Source: Podocnemis expansa
Taxonomy: Eukaryota; Chordata; Testudines; Podocnemididae
Assembly (NCBI GenBank): GCA_007922195.1
Contig: ML681968.1
Span: 434,001-498,000, forward strand
Reading direction: 5' to 3'
Length of the DNA stretch: 64,000 nucleotides
Made by a program: the position numbers and the translations under genes. The notes under the pieces were generated by a model. The model was not told where the DNA came from and searched no databases. It saw nothing but the letters and a program-made list of their open reading frames with translations. Positions 23,740 to 34,810 of this stretch are shown here, one piece after another. Each line of letters begins with the position of its first letter. Positions within the stretch are counted from its first letter, which is position 1.

Positions 23740-24340
23740 GTCCTCCTCCTGCCTGCCGCCTGGGAGCCCCAGCCCGGCCCGCCAAGGGGCTCGCCAGAGC
23801 CGCAGTGACACCCACCCTCGGGCGGGGGCGGGGGGCGTTTTCCAGCCTGTGGCGGCTCCCTCAGGCGGCGCCAGGCCACGTGACCAGAGACCCTGGCGGC
23901 GCGCGGCAGGCGGCGACCCCCCCCCCGGCCCTGGTGGGCGTGGCCCGGGCGGGGACAGCGCGCGGGAAGCTGCCGGCCCCGCCCCCCGGGGGCTTTAAAT
24001 GCGGGAGCCGGGGCGCGGCGGGGAGGCGGTGGCGGCCAGCAGCGCGGAGCGGCGGCCGAGCCATGGGCGCGCTGCCCGCCTGCCGGCTCCTGGGCTGCCT
24101 CCTGCTCGTCTCCTGCGTCTCCGCCGGCCGGCCCGACCTCGCCGAGCCGCGCAGCCGAGCGGCCAGGATCAAAGTCAGCCCCAGGGGCAGCCTCTGGGCC
24201 ACAGGTACCGGCCCCTCCGCCCGCCCGCTGTCGGCGAGGGAGCGGCCCGGGTGTGCGGGGCCGGCGGCAGAGCCGGGAGCCTCAGCCGGCCCCGGGGCGA
24301 GCGCGGGGTCCCTCGCTGCGGGTCCGAGCCGGCGGAGTGG
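23740..24340. promoter_or_regulatory. NMB: CpG island over the NMB promoter and exon 1
   Basis: GC content and CpG density rise sharply here compared with either side (GGCGGCGCCAGG, GCGGCGCGCGG, GCGGCGGCCGAG). A TATA-like TTTAAA lies at 23994-23999, about 65 bp before the NMB start codon, so transcription probably begins near 24020-24030. No other start nearby has this context. Confidence 0.75.
24063..24204 (+). CDS. NMB: NMB exon 1: signal peptide and most of neuromedin B
   Basis: This exon begins the neuromedin B precursor, a secreted bombesin-family peptide that acts on the receptor NMBR. The start ATG lies in a good context (GAGCCATGG) inside the CpG island. Residues 1-21 form a signal peptide with the core LLGCLLLVSCVSA. 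The motif EPRSRAARIKVSPRG (28-42) precedes the active peptide, which begins at Gly42 after Arg41 and reads GSLWATG, continuing HFM in exon 2. The donor is ACAG/GTACCG, one base into the Gly48 codon. Human NMB has the same EPRSRA and LWATG blocks and the same split. The second residue of the decapeptide is Ser rather than the usual Asn. Spliced, the three exons give 133 aa; human NMB is 121 aa. No break is seen. Confidence 0.96.
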
Positions 24341-24649
24341 GGTCCCGCGGCTGTGGGCTGGGAGGGGGTCGGGATTTCCCCACCACCCCTCGGTTGTCAG
24401 GTAGTGACAGGGGTGTACCAGCTCACCCCCACTGTGCCCCCCAATTTCAAGTCCTGGGGAAGCAGCTGCTGGGAGTCCCATGGAGGCACCCAGCTTTGCC
24501 AGGTGGGGTGGGACAGATGCTGTGTCCAGTCCCAGGGAGGAAACTGGGCTCCCTCCAGCTGCAGGGCAGGACGGGGAGCTAGAGCTGCCCGGGAGCTGCT
24601 GGCGAAAGCCCTGTCTGCGGGCAGGGCTCGGCTCCTGTCTCTGCAGACC

Positions 24650-24712
24650 GGACAAGGAGTCCTGGGGCACCTCTAAAGACTAACAGGTAAGTTTTGTGGG
24701 CACAGCCCACTT
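24650..24712 (-). mobile_element. Penelope-like element tail fragment
   Basis: GGACAAGGAGTCCTGGGGCA, CTAAAGACTAACAGGTAAG and TTTTGTGGGCACAGCCCACT are the diverged terminal words of the Penelope-like family, in the same orientation as the 52-kb copy. Confidence 0.6.
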
Positions 24713-25245
24713 CCTTGGCTGCAGGGTGACGGTCCCTGGTTAAGCACGAGGTGGCTAAGATAAGTCTTGCCTTGCATACCAAAGACAAGCCATGCTTGCA
24801 TGGTTCTGCTAAAGTTCGTTGTGGCTCTAGAGGAAGCCCTGGTGCCAGGGAGGGTAGAAATGCCCAGGGACCTCCTGGTGTCAAAAAAATAGGACATTAA
24901 GAAAACCTAAAGGAAGAGAGCATCAAAAAGAGGGGAGAAAGGGCAAGCAGGCAGCTTTTAGCCCAATTTGCTGATGGTATCTTAGCCAGGGACCATTGGG
25001 TACAGGGCAACAGATGCCCATTTAAAATCCACACGGTGCATATTTGAAAAGCTTAAACTGGAAGCCCAGGGTTAGCCCTTTCCTGGCATTAGCTGCTCCA
25101 TGAAAACCCCAGAAAAGAGATCTAAAAGGAAGACGCAAAGTCATTTGGAGTCTCTTTTGTGGAGGTCATTAGTAGACTCTCCTTCCAGGCCTTTTTTCAT
25201 CAGGCTGAGAGGAGGGTGAAAGGAAGGAGCAAGAGAAGACTCTTG

Positions 25246-25632
25246 GGCTGTGTTCACACACGGGGGTTATTTCGGTACGGTTGTTTCGAAACAACTTGTA
25301 TCGAAATAACACCTTATTTCGAAATAACTTATTTCGAGTTAACAAAATGTTAATTCGAAATAAGGAAAAAAGCAGGAATCGAAATAGCAAGTTCAGACAA
25401 CAGTTATTTCGAAACAAGTCACCGTTGTTTTGAAACAACATGTTCACACGGCGTTGTTTCGAAACAAGGCCGTTTCATCCCCGCATGGGGTTTAACTTGT
25501 TTCGAAGCAATGCTGTTGTTTCAAAACAACGGAACCCTTTGTTTTGAAACAGCCGTGCGTCGTGTGAACAGCTTAACTCTGATTTTGAAACAACCTCTTG
25601 TTTCAAAATAAACGTGCTGTGTGAACACAGCC
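25246..25632. mobile_element. Palindrome-array element, copy 2
   Basis: Clear inverted ends GGCTGTGTTCACACA and TGTGTGAACACAGCC enclose repeated self-complementary words (TTATTTCGAAATAA, GTTGTTTCGAAACAAC, TTAATTCGAAATAAGG). A short direct repeat (CTTGG or TTG, depending on the exact end) flanks it. It is inserted in NMB intron 1. Confidence 0.85.
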
Positions 25633-26588
25633 TTGGGTTCTCCAAAGCTGGGCTGAAAAGCAAGAGGTGGGTGCAAGATGGGGGAAGGGGAGTGAAGTGG
25701 GTAGATGCTCCCTGTCGGCCACCACCTGCTTTTCAGACCCTTCCATCACCTGATGTGCACTACCCAACGTGTGCTGTGTTGGCAGCACAGGCACCCTGGG
25801 CTGTCCATGGTGCTTATTGCCTAGGTAACCTGAACTAATGCTGAGCAACCTTCCCTGTACTCAGGACCATGAGGACCTAACGAGCTGGTCACTAGCTGGA
25901 GAGTAATAGTCTTGGTGCAAATTGGGGAAAAATGAGGGCTGAATGAATAAAATTAATTCAGCACTTTGAGTGGGTAGACCAAGGTTGGGGGCTGGTGTGA
26001 GTGGCTGCCAGAGCCACCATGTCCACTCTTATTTTTAGCATGCTAGCTGGAACCCTGTTAGAAGGAGTAGCCTTGCTGGGAAGACTGGCTCCCAGCTCCA
26101 ATGTAGATTTTCATTTGGGCAGTTAACACAAGGTAAAAGCCAGGTTTGTATCTTAGCTGCAATTTTCGCCTGAGTTATCACCACATCTTTTTGCAGTGTG
26201 GGCAATGAAAGGGAGAGACTGCTTCCACACAACTGTCCCCCACCAAGGGACCACCCATTCAACTAGTGAAATGTCAAACATTAGCTAGCTAATCTCAGAG
26301 GGTGAGAATAGATGATCAGCAGAACCTCCGTCTGATTCTAGTCCCTGGGTGATGATGTTTAGCTACCTATTAGCTGATTGTCCCTATTGTGGGTACATGG
26401 CAAGGTGAATTGTTGCAAATCCTGGGAGATCTGAGGTGGCATTTAACAAATCACAGCTGTCAACAGTTCCAGACACAGGCAGCAAATTCCCTGGGCAGAT
26501 TCTGTTTTGGTGAGTATATCATGCTCCCCAGGTAATCTCATCCAGAGCAGGATGAGTGACCACATTGCTAAATAAATGAGGTGGTTAG

Positions 26589-26939
26589 CTATGTTCCCTC
26601 TAAGCTGTGTGTGTGTGCGCACGCACAGAGGTTGTGAAACCCATGCACACAACAAAATAAAGTGCGCACAAAAAAATTCAACAGTGCTAATATTTTTATG
26701 CTACTTTAAGAAGGTGATTTCAAGTAACGTTTCACATAAGGTTTTGTAATTTATAAAATCATTTCCAACACCAGATCAAAATAAAATTTAGATATTATTT
26801 GCATCATACTCACTTCATTGCACTCACAAGTTTGACCACACTCCCTGGAGTGTGCACAAATTTGGACACTGACTCAAAAAAATTTGCACAAAAGAAATCT
26901 CTTGCACACATAGCCTATCAAAAATTAAAGGAAACATTG
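26589..26939. mobile_element. hAT MITE (TGTTCCCTCTAAGCTG ends) with perfect 8-bp duplication
   Basis: The left end CTATGTTCCCTCTAAGCTG and the right end AAAGGAAACATTG form the terminal inverted repeat. Flanks GTGGTTAG at 26581-26588 and 26940-26947 are identical, an 8-bp hAT-type duplication. The interior has a (GT)n/GCGCACGCAC block and no open frame. Related copies are at 34665-34810 and 41343-41903. Confidence 0.9.
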
Positions 26940-26999
26940 GTGGTTAGACAGAATGAGCATTTCAGAAACAGCAGATGTCATCAAATAGTCAAGTTGCAA

Positions 27000-27135
27000 G
27001 GTGTGTGAGGTAATAGCTTTTATTGGATCAACTTTTGTTTGGGGGAGAGAGACGGGCTTTTGCACTACACAGAGCTCTTCTGTGGACCTGGGAAAGGAAC
27101 CACCGTCGACGTGTTGGTCCCAGAATATATTAGAA
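27000..27135 (+). repeat. Dispersed repeat, Penelope-type tail of a second subfamily (tentative)
   Basis: The words GTGAGGTAATAGCTTTTATT, GGATCAACTTTTGTTTGG and CACAGAGCTCTTCTGTGGAC belong to a repeat I recognise as common in sauropsid genomes. The assignment to a Penelope-type tail is from memory of such sequences and is not shown by the window itself. Confidence 0.4.
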
Positions 27136-27878
27136 AGTGAGGAAGATGTGAGGAAGAGTTGTGTGGCTTGAAACATCTTGTTTCTCTCTCTCAGCCACAG
27201 AAGCTAGACCATAAAAAATGTTACCCCACTTACCTTGCCCCTCTCACACTCTGAGGCTGCAACAGCTATAACTAATTCTATACCATAGAATAGCGTTTGC
27301 TTAAATTCAAAGCAAAGAACCTGCCCTTTAGCTGGGGGCAAAGCAGAGAGAAAGCAGAACTGCTTCTACATTTGTGCTGCTGTGAGACGGAAGAAGTGAA
27401 AATGATTTCTCAGTTACTAATCTGTGAGTTTTTTGTTTTTTTTTTTTAAACAGTCTTGGCACTTTGGGTGCCACTGTGAAACTTGTCATAACACTGCTTT
27501 CCAAAATCTGAGTGAGTGTGAGCAAGATGGTGGGTGTGGGGAAGGCAACTGTGAAGCATCCCACAGATGAGAAGCCAGAATAGGGGTGGTGACAAAAGAG
27601 CTGAAGGAGGGTGACTTCTCTCTGCAAGAAGAGAACAGGGGGGCTCTGGAGAATCACCTGTGTTAGAAGGCAGCATTGCATTCAGTAGCCCTATTGGTGT
27701 CGCACTTTGTGGAGTGAACCCTAAAGAGGGCACCCATATCAGAATGGCAGTGCCAGCTCCGTCCTGGAGTAATTTGCAGGCTAATTTGCTGCTGTACCCT
27801 TGGATGCTGTCCTAGGAAGGAGAGGGTTGGTACGTAGCAAGAAATAATCAATTAGCCAGGCAGCAATGGGTCTAGGAT

Positions 27879-28191
27879 AGGGGTGTCTAACCTTTTTGGT
27901 CAAGGGCCCATATTGCAATTCTTCTCTCAATGGGGGGGGGTGAGAATTTTTGATAATATATAAAAATTGATCTCTCATTAAATTTTAATAAACTAATTAG
28001 TGATATATGGCATTGTTTTTGCTTCCACAAATTGTCAGTGTCCGCCCACACGCATGATGCAGCAATACAGCATTTTCCAGATAGCCCTGGCCAGCCCCAG
28101 CTCCCAGGCTCTTGTGGCAGCACTCGGCAGGCCAGATAAAAACTGGCGGGCTGGATTCTGACCCTCTGGGCAGCATGTTGGACAAGCCTGC
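27879..28191. mobile_element. hAT-type MITE
   Basis: Begins AGGGGTGTCTAACCTTTTTG and ends TGTTGGACAAGCCTGC, an inverted pair. The flanks TCTAGGAT (27871-27878) and TTTAGGAT (28192-28199) agree at seven of eight positions. The interior includes a G run and GGCCAGATAAAAACTGGCGG and is noncoding. Confidence 0.75.
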
Positions 28192-29505
28192 TTTAGGATG
28201 TGTTATCCTTTCTGCTGCTCCAATAGAGGAGTGCTTTCTCTTTTGCCTCCACTGGGGCAGGAGGAAAGGATCAGAGGGCCTCTCTTCTGGGTCTCAACTT
28301 TCTGGAAAGGGGACAAATTGACTTACAAAGTATAGTCTGATCCTGTTGTTTGCCCTTAGCTGTCCTCATGCCATGGGAGGTCCCAAGGACCTTTCTGCTG
28401 CCTCTTTCTCCTTGCCAGTCTGCTGAGGTTTGAATGAGGAGGGGAAGCTGGAAAGACTGTACAGCCTGCAGGGGCCCTCACCGGAGAGAGCTATCATACT
28501 TGGCCCTGCTAGTGCCTCCCAAACCCCATGCACACATTTGTGCATGTAGATTGTGGACCTTGAGGCATCTTATTGCTTTTGTCCCATTACCACTTAGGCC
28601 CTGAGGTTCAGGGAAGCCTATCAAACAACCATATGCGCAGTCAGTGTGTTGCTGGAGGCCTGCTGGCCCATGGTTAGCTAACCAATGACATGGCATGTAC
28701 TGCCTATGCAGTGACTGCATGTGTCTGCATCATCCTGTAATAATGGGGGGAGAATTCAAAGGTTGGGTGTTGAGCACCAGTGAGCTCCCTGGGTCCCTGC
28801 TCTGGTTTTCCCCTGGAGAATGAGGGGTTTATGAAGTGCTTGTTAACCACTGGTGTGGTTCAATCCACTATGCAGAAACCACTCTTCTCAGCAATCTTCT
28901 TACTTACTGGCTGACCCCTGTGTGCACATGAGAGTCTGATCTGGGCAGAACCTGTAGAGAAGCAGCAGAGGCTGGGCTGGGCAGGGCAGAAGCTTCACTA
29001 ACTGATCTTGGCCTGGAAACCTGAAAACACTGACTCCCCTGCAGCACAGATTGGCATGGAGAGGCATTGGCCAGAGGGACCCCAACCCTCTGGGAGTGCT
29101 ATAGATTCCAGGGCAAGAAGGGACTGTTCCAATCCACTCATCTGACCTCCTGAGTGGCCCAGCTCTGCCCCACAGTAATCCCTAGGGAAGATCTCATTGA
29201 AAAATGCCTAGTGTAATTCAAAATATGCCAGCAATGGAACATTTGCCATGGCTGTTGGGAAAGGGTCCCAAATAGGGGCTGTTAAATGGCAATGGTTGAA
29301 GCTACTGTGTTTAGGCAATTCACAACCTTCCTTTGTGTGCTGGCCCTAGTACAAAACCCTTTCACTTAGCAATCGGGTCTTGTGGTCACTGGTCTCCCCC
29401 AGGGCTAGTGCCCATTTCCCTCTTGCATAGCTTGAAATCCCACCCTCCTTCCTGAGCAATCTTAGCCCATGCCTGTTCAGACACGCATGCACACTGTCAT
29501 TCCAG

Positions 29506-29717
29506 GTCACTTCATGGGGAAGAAGAGCATCTCTGCCTCTCCACTGCTTGAGTCTCCAGAAGATGCTGCCACCAATGCCATCCCGATGGCTTTCAGCCCA
29601 ACTCTCAGAGCTGTCTGGGAAGACATGAAAGATCTGCTGAGCCGAGAGCTCCTGAAAATCCTCTTGCAGGAAAGACTAATAGAGGAGAACCAAGGAAGAT
29701 ATGATCTTAACAGCCAG
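29506..29717 (+). CDS. NMB: NMB exon 2: end of the peptide, amidation site and propeptide
   Basis: After the acceptor CATTCCAG this exon completes Gly48 (G+GT) and encodes HFMGKKS. HFM ends the mature decapeptide, Gly52 is the amide donor and Lys53-Lys54 is the dibasic cleavage site, the diagnostic processing signature of neuromedin B. The rest (to ...YDLNSQ) is the C-terminal propeptide, acidic and amphipathic with DMKDLLSRELLKILL, matching the weakly conserved LLGILLLKK-type segment of other NMB precursors. The exon is 212 bp and ends CAG/GTGAGT in phase 0. No stop or frameshift is present. Confidence 0.96.
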
Positions 29718-30637
29718 GTGAGTACTGAGAAATGTCATGGGAAGAGACTGCTCAGAGTGGGAGGTGACTGGAAGGTTGGAGAGTGGCATGGGGCTGGATG
29801 GTCCCCTCCCCAGGGGCAGCCAGGACACCTGTCAGGGGTGGGCTGGAATAGTTTACCTTATGTCTGGGCTAGGGGAGTTGCATAAGAAGCCAAGGGGGAT
29901 GAAACCTAACCCCAGAGGGAAGGAAACCCCTGTGTCCAAAGAGGGATTGTCTCCATTGACCATGTCACCTCCCTTGCAGCAAGAGGCTCCCTGCGGCTGG
30001 GTGGGGCACAGTTGCTGGAAACTCCAAAGCAGCATTAATTCTGGCCTGGATGGCCAAGTGGAAACCCACTGGTTTGATGATACTGACTCCAGAAGTTGGT
30101 CTACTGCTCCATTCCCTTCTGCTTCTGCCTCGAAAATGCTCTGGCCCTGTGGAGCGCCAGTGGAAGTGCTTGATCATGCCTCAGGGTTGGGTAGTGCAAA
30201 GGCCAGAGCTGTAGTTTCTTTCCCCTTGACAGCCCAAGGGCAGGTCCCCAGGGTCTGGCCCTGCAGCTCATGGATCAGTGGGGGTGGTCAGGCCATTGCA
30301 GTGGTGGGGGGAAGCCTGTGGTCACTTATTTCTCACTAGTGCAGATCCTTTCCATATGCTGTGAAGTGACAGTGCTGAGGCATAATGCACAATGACAATG
30401 GCCCCAGGGCCCTCTGACATCTCTGTAGGGGGAATCCTGCAGACAGACTAGGGAATTCCTACTCCAGGAAGACTGAGGAGCAACAGAATCAGGGGGCAAA
30501 TAGGAAAGAGTACGGTAATAGAGGGGTCAGAATCACCTGCTGACTCCCTGACAGTGTATTGGTCCTGTGATGTAAACCACCAGTAACCCTGGCTTGGCTG
30601 GTGATTTTTGTCTGGCTTCTTATTGAGTAGAATATCT

Positions 30638-30712
30638 GAAAAGGCACCTAATGCACAGCTTGAACCCATGAACCTGAGGTTGTCTGCTGTGCAGAGGCAC
30701 ACATAAGAACAA
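30638..30712 (-). repeat. tRNA-like segment (minus strand)
   Basis: On the minus strand the words GCCTCTGCACAGCAGACAAC and CATGGGTTCAAGC resemble the anticodon arm and B box of a tRNA-derived repeat. The acceptor stem does not pair, so this is not offered as a working tRNA. Confidence 0.35.
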
Positions 30713-30784
30713 AGAGTGACCTGCAGAAAAAATCAAGGGGGGAGTGGAACACACAACTTCTCATTCCTAGAAATTTTTCTACCA

Positions 30785-30857
30785 ATACCCATAGCTCAGT
30801 GGGTTGTGAAACAGATGCTTAATCTGAGGTCATGGGTTTGAGCCCTGGGTTGGATGT
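30785..30857 (+). repeat. tRNA-Lys-like pseudogene or SINE head
   Basis: CATAGCTCAGTGGGTTG (A box), an anticodon arm CAGATGCTTAATCTG with a CTT anticodon, and TCATGGGTTTGAGCCC (B box and T arm) line up with tRNA-Lys(CTT). The D arm is distorted and the acceptor ends do not pair well, so it is most likely a SINE head or a tRNA pseudogene. Confidence 0.5.
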
Positions 30858-31327
30858 TCTGATTTTTGGACTGTTGATTTCTACAAAAGGGCTAAATGGG
30901 GGGCAATATAGTGAGTGCTAATAAAATGAATGAAAATAAAGCATACTGTGAACAAAATTTCTAACAGGAACCAATTAAGTAAACAAATAAAGGTGCACAC
31001 TTGAACTGGCTTGAAACAACTTAGGACAAATATTTTTAAATTGTAAAATGGTTTGCTGTGAAAAATGAGGTAAGCTAACTGCCTTTTTTAAGGTGCTTTT
31101 CAAGTTTATATTTGCAAATTTAGTCTTAGCTTTTTTGGTCTCATGAACACTAATGCAAGGGTCCATGAAAAACTCAGTTGCTGAAAAATCCAGTTTTCAG
31201 TAAACATTTTGGTAATTTATTTTAAAATAATTTGAACACATGACTGCACAGTTTTAACACTGCATACATTAATCACTACCCATTTTCCATGACATAATAT
31301 GGTAATGACAGTTGTATTAATATTACA

Positions 31328-31411
31328 TTTTTTCCATGTGTCCTCTGATGTCCTCCTTTTCATACTTCCCTGTCCTTGTTTGTGTGCTTTGGTATCTGGT
31401 AACCCTAGGCT
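31328..31411 (-). repeat. Dispersed repeat, inverse copy of 23.08-kb repeat
   Basis: Reverse complement of the 23080-23152 sequence: CCATGTGTCCTCTGATGTCC through GGTATCTGGTAACCCTAG. Confidence 0.6.
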
Positions 31412-32629
31412 TGGCTGGCTGATGCCAGCCTTGTTATGGAGGCACTGCTCTGGCGCCACAGCTTTGGGCTAAGCTGTTACCTGCTTCCTGCAGGGACTCA
31501 TCCACTTGGCCACATACAAAGGACAGGCAAGTGCTTGATCTTCAGACATAATGAATGCCCTTCAGCCAGCTCAGGCTGAGATGAAAACATCTGAATTTTT
31601 CATCTCTTTAGAGGTTTGTCCTCTGATCTGGGCCTACAGCTGCTTACATGTATCAAGAGTGATTCCTTGCTACTGCCTGTTGTTACCTCAGGGTAAATGT
31701 TCTGCAGATGGGAAGGCAAAACTCACTGTGAATGAGTGGGGCAGATGAATGGGGGGGCTGCTGCCACTCTCCTGGGGAGAGAAGGGGAAACCAGCTCCAG
31801 GCCGGGAATGAGTGCTCTGGTGGAGCCTATTGCTAGTTCCTTGGTGGCTGGTGCCTTGTGCTTCTCTTCTCTCCCCCCCCCCCCCCCCCGTGATTGGCAC
31901 TGTCCCCTTCCTCCTGCTGTCTCTTGGGTGGGGTGTCTCTGGTGGGATCCACTGTGGTGGAGGGTGGGATGGAGCCAAATTGTCTGGAGGCAAGTCACAT
32001 CAACAGCTGCCTCTCCAGGCTGGTCCTGTGTGACCTCCACAGGCCAGTCCCAGTGGGCTGGGCAAGTGCTTGAGGTGTTTCTTGTATGCCAGCTTGGTGA
32101 CAATGGCCAGCCATGGGAAAGACTGAGAGGAGAGCTGGTTCTACCTGTCCCTAGCAGCTGGTGCAATCCCAAGCAATGCTATTCCTCCAGGGCCCATGGG
32201 TGCCTCCATGAGATAGTGGGGGACAGAAAATAGGGGAGGTGGAAATATACATCAGGCTTCCCCACTAATCCCATTTTGGGGACAATGGCCCCCAGCCTCC
32301 CAGTTCTGCTTCCCTGGCCAGCTCCCATTGCTGGGCTATCTTCTCAATTAACCTGCCCTTCTTTCTCTGTTCCCCCTTGCTGCACCACCATGGGCAAAAA
32401 TAACTTAAAAAAAAAAAGGGGGGGGGAGGGTGACAAAGTCTGGTGAGTCAAACTGACACTAGGGTGGGTAGTCTATGAGTCCTGAACATTAGACTGCACT
32501 ATAAATCAATAGTCTTGTCAAATGAAAACATGAAAAGGGCTGATCAGAAGTAGGAAAAGTTCTCACTCCAGGAAGCACTTGGAGTCCTGTGGTCATTGCA
32601 TAGCAAATTTATCCATGCAGCTTCATCAT

Positions 32630-33000
32630 AGCCAAACAAGGGATCAGTTAGTGAAATTGAGAGGCAGCAAATTCTAAATAGAATTTGTCCTTTTTTTGCA
32701 CCATTCCCAATGAGCCTGTGGAACTCACTACCACAGGATACCATTGAGGACAAGGGAGTAGCAGGAGTCACAAGAGGGGTGAGCAGTTCTGAGGATGACA
32801 ATATCCTGAATTGCATCAAGAAATTTTGGGCATTTGAAAAAAAAAAAAAAAAAGGCCTGGTTCTATGCTGCACTTGACTGAGCATGAGAAACAACCAGAT
32901 CCCGCAAGGTGAGAATTCTCTCAGCATTGTGGGACTCTCAGGTGGAGCAGCTGGCATCAGTATTTGGGTATGTTGGAGGAGGAGAATGCTGGCACACTCC
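32630..33000 (+). mobile_element. L3/CR1-type LINE 3' fragment
   Basis: The words GAGAGGCAGCAAATTCTAAA, CCTGTGGAACTCACTACCAC and AGGATACCATTGAGGACAAG encode the conserved end of CR1/L3 ORF2 and its 3' region. An A tract of about 17 bases lies within it. A 186-codon minus-strand frame here is antisense to the LINE and is not a gene. Confidence 0.65.
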
Positions 33001-33167
33001 CATGTTCTGTAGCTGGTAGACAGCCTTTTGGAGCCATGGCCAGATGTTGCAAGATGGAGTAGCTGCTCCAGTCTGTCTGCGCTGCATCTATGGAGATGCA
33101 TCATGGGCTGTAACCTGCTCCCTGATGGCCTTTCATCCTCTAGTGTGCTAGGTGGATCTCAGCCGCG

Positions 33168-33245
33168 GCCGTCCTTAAGGGGGGTCAGAAGGGGCAACCG
33201 CCCTAGGCCCCGTGCTTTGGGGGGGCCTTGTGCTTTTGGGGGATC
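33168..33245 (+). repeat. CCTAGGCCCCG repeat, copy 1
   Basis: GCCGTCCTTAAGGGGGGTC, GGCAACCGCCCTAGGCCCCG and flanking G runs match, in reverse complement, the segment at 34811-34885. Confidence 0.5.
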
Positions 33246-33849
33246 CTACGCAGCTGGCTGGAGTAAGGAAGCAGGGAACTTCTTCAAGCTGTAGGACTAG
33301 GGAGCAGCTCCGGCTGGTCAGGGAAGGGGAAAGGGAACTGGGACAGGCAGCATTTGTTTACAGTAACTCTGACTTAAGTAGCCCCCTTCCCATAACTGCT
33401 CCCTGAGGGGAAGAGAAGGGGCAAGTGTTGAGATAAAACTTGTGGAGCCAGCCTCAGTCAAGCAAACAGGGACAAAGTCAGGAGAATGTCACATCCCCAA
33501 CCTTTACAAAACAGGACCTTTTTTTTGAATTTACATCAGCATGTCCAGAACGTGTTCAAGATATTAAAGAACTTATTTCCTTCTACATTTAACAAGAGTT
33601 TTCAGTCTTCAGGGATGTCTTTTTGGGCAAACTTCTCTGTGCAGATAATGATCTATTATACCTGAGAGTGAAGACCCCAGGCTAGCGCTCATATGGAAAT
33701 ACTGGGTTTTTAGGGTTAATGGCCATCAATCAACACATTAAAGAAGTTTTTTGTCCGTCCTTCTGCATTGTAAATATGCCCCATTGTCATTGATTGCAGT
33801 CAGACCACCAGTTCCAAAGCATGGCAAAGAGGAAAGCAGCTATTACAGA

Positions 33850-34000
33850 TACACAGCATGTAGACAAGTTCCAAAGGGGTGGCCCTGTGGGTTTAGTTTA
33901 GCAAAACAAACAAGGAATCCTGTGGCACTCTTAAAAGCTAACAAATAAATAAATTTGTTAGTCTTCAAAAGTGCCACAAGACTCCTTGTTTGTTTTACAT
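33850..34000. mobile_element. Inverted pair of Penelope-like tails
   Basis: AAAACAAACAAGGAATCCTG with GTGGCACTCTTAAAAGCTAA is followed within 40 bp by its reverse complement TAGTCTTCAAAAGTGCCAC and AAGACTCCTTGTTTGTTTT. The two tails face each other across (AAATA)n DNA and form an imperfect palindrome of about 100 bp. Confidence 0.75.
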
Positions 34001-34240
34001 CAGGGTATTTGAGAGGAGGCCAAAGGTCCCTGGTTTCTTCCTCTCATCCTCAAACAGTACCTGAGTTTCATTACTTAGATCACCTGCAAAGCAATGAGGA
34101 ATGCATGAATACATATATTAAGATGGAAAAGGAGAGAGTCAGGAGGCATAAAGGAAATAACATGCATTAGACAACTGGAATCTAGTGCTTTAAGGTGGGA
34201 GAGGACCTGGATTTATTTCTTGATATCACCCAGAAATAGC

Positions 34241-34263
34241 ATCTCTCTCTCTCTCTCTCTCTG
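34241..34263. repeat. (TC)n microsatellite
   Basis: About eleven perfect TC units. Confidence 0.9.
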
Positions 34264-34664
34264 AATTTTCAATTTAATAAAAACTTGATCTAAGAAAAAT
34301 TATTAAACTTGTAAAACTGTGTGCCCATCTTGAACAGAAAACTAGAACCACAAAGAAGGGTACCTCCAAATGCTCCTGTCCATTTGGCTATGAGGCTGAT
34401 GAAACATCACCATGACACATTCGGTATTGCCTACCCCAAACATCAAAAAATAGTCACAAGTCTGGCTTAAATATATCATTAAAACTCACTTAAAAATAAA
34501 GAGATGTTTAAAGAAATAATAAATAGGCGGGAGCTATTTTCTCTGATTTCTGGGTTTTGAGCCTTTAGGATAAAGTCAGGTCATGCTTTTCTGCTTCCCT
34601 CTGCAGCATTTTAGCCTGAGGACTAGAAATTCATGATTTTATTAAAGAAAAATTATGACACTGC

Positions 34665-34810
34665 CAGTGTTCCCTCTAAGCTGATGATGCAGCTGAACAA
34701 GTTATGGGTGCACTTGGGGAGCCAGTGGGCAGCAGGGAAGAAGCCCATTGGGGCCTGGAGAATCAGCAGGGAACTTGCTCAGCTGCATCATAAGCTTAGA
34801 AAGAACATTG
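34665..34810. mobile_element. hAT MITE (TGTTCCCTCTAAGCTG ends), short copy
   Basis: Begins CAGTGTTCCCTCTAAGCTGA and ends AAGCTTAGAAAGAACATTG. It belongs with the copies at 26589 and 41343 by its termini. The flanks do not show a clear duplication. Confidence 0.75.

Larger units (their letters stand above)
3961..23740. other. SEC11A-NMB intergenic region, no gene recognised
   Basis: About 20 kb separates the SEC11A 3' end from the NMB CpG island. I see no exon that I can assign to a known gene. The parts that can be explained are repeats, listed separately: MITEs near 4.1-4.5, 13.6-13.8 and 21.1 kb, a split minisatellite at 12.9-15.1 kb, CR1/L3 fragments at 13.1 and 15.1-16.4 kb, a SINE at 11.9 kb and LTR-like DNA at 13.6-14.6 and 22.2-23.1 kb. 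The stretches 5.1-10.9, 16.6-21.0 and 21.3-22.2 kb hold only short chance open frames. Confidence 0.6.
24205..29505 (+). other. NMB: NMB intron 1
   Basis: This 5.3-kb intron contains a Penelope tail fragment (24.65 kb), a palindrome-array element (25.25 kb), a hAT MITE (26.59 kb), a repeat at 27.0 kb and another MITE at 27.88 kb. The stretches in between, including 28.2-29.5 kb, show no exon. Confidence 0.85.

Noticed and set aside
23805..24670. Long overlapping frames on both strands at the NMB promoter (199, 225 and 269 codons)
   Set aside because: These come from low stop-codon frequency in the CpG island. The NMB frame is identified by homology and splice phase.
25169..25447. 92-codon minus-strand frame rich in FRNN/LFR repeats
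   Set aside because: It is the translation of the TTATTTCGAAATAA palindromes inside the element at 25246-25632; the repeats keep the frame open without coding pressure.
31723..32233. Frames of 149-165 codons on both strands in NMB intron 2
   Set aside because: They span a C homopolymer run and mirror each other on the two strands; no splice sites that would fit NMB or another gene.
32544..33104. 186-codon minus-strand frame
   Set aside because: It is antisense to an L3/CR1 3' fragment and runs through an A tract read as a phenylalanine run.
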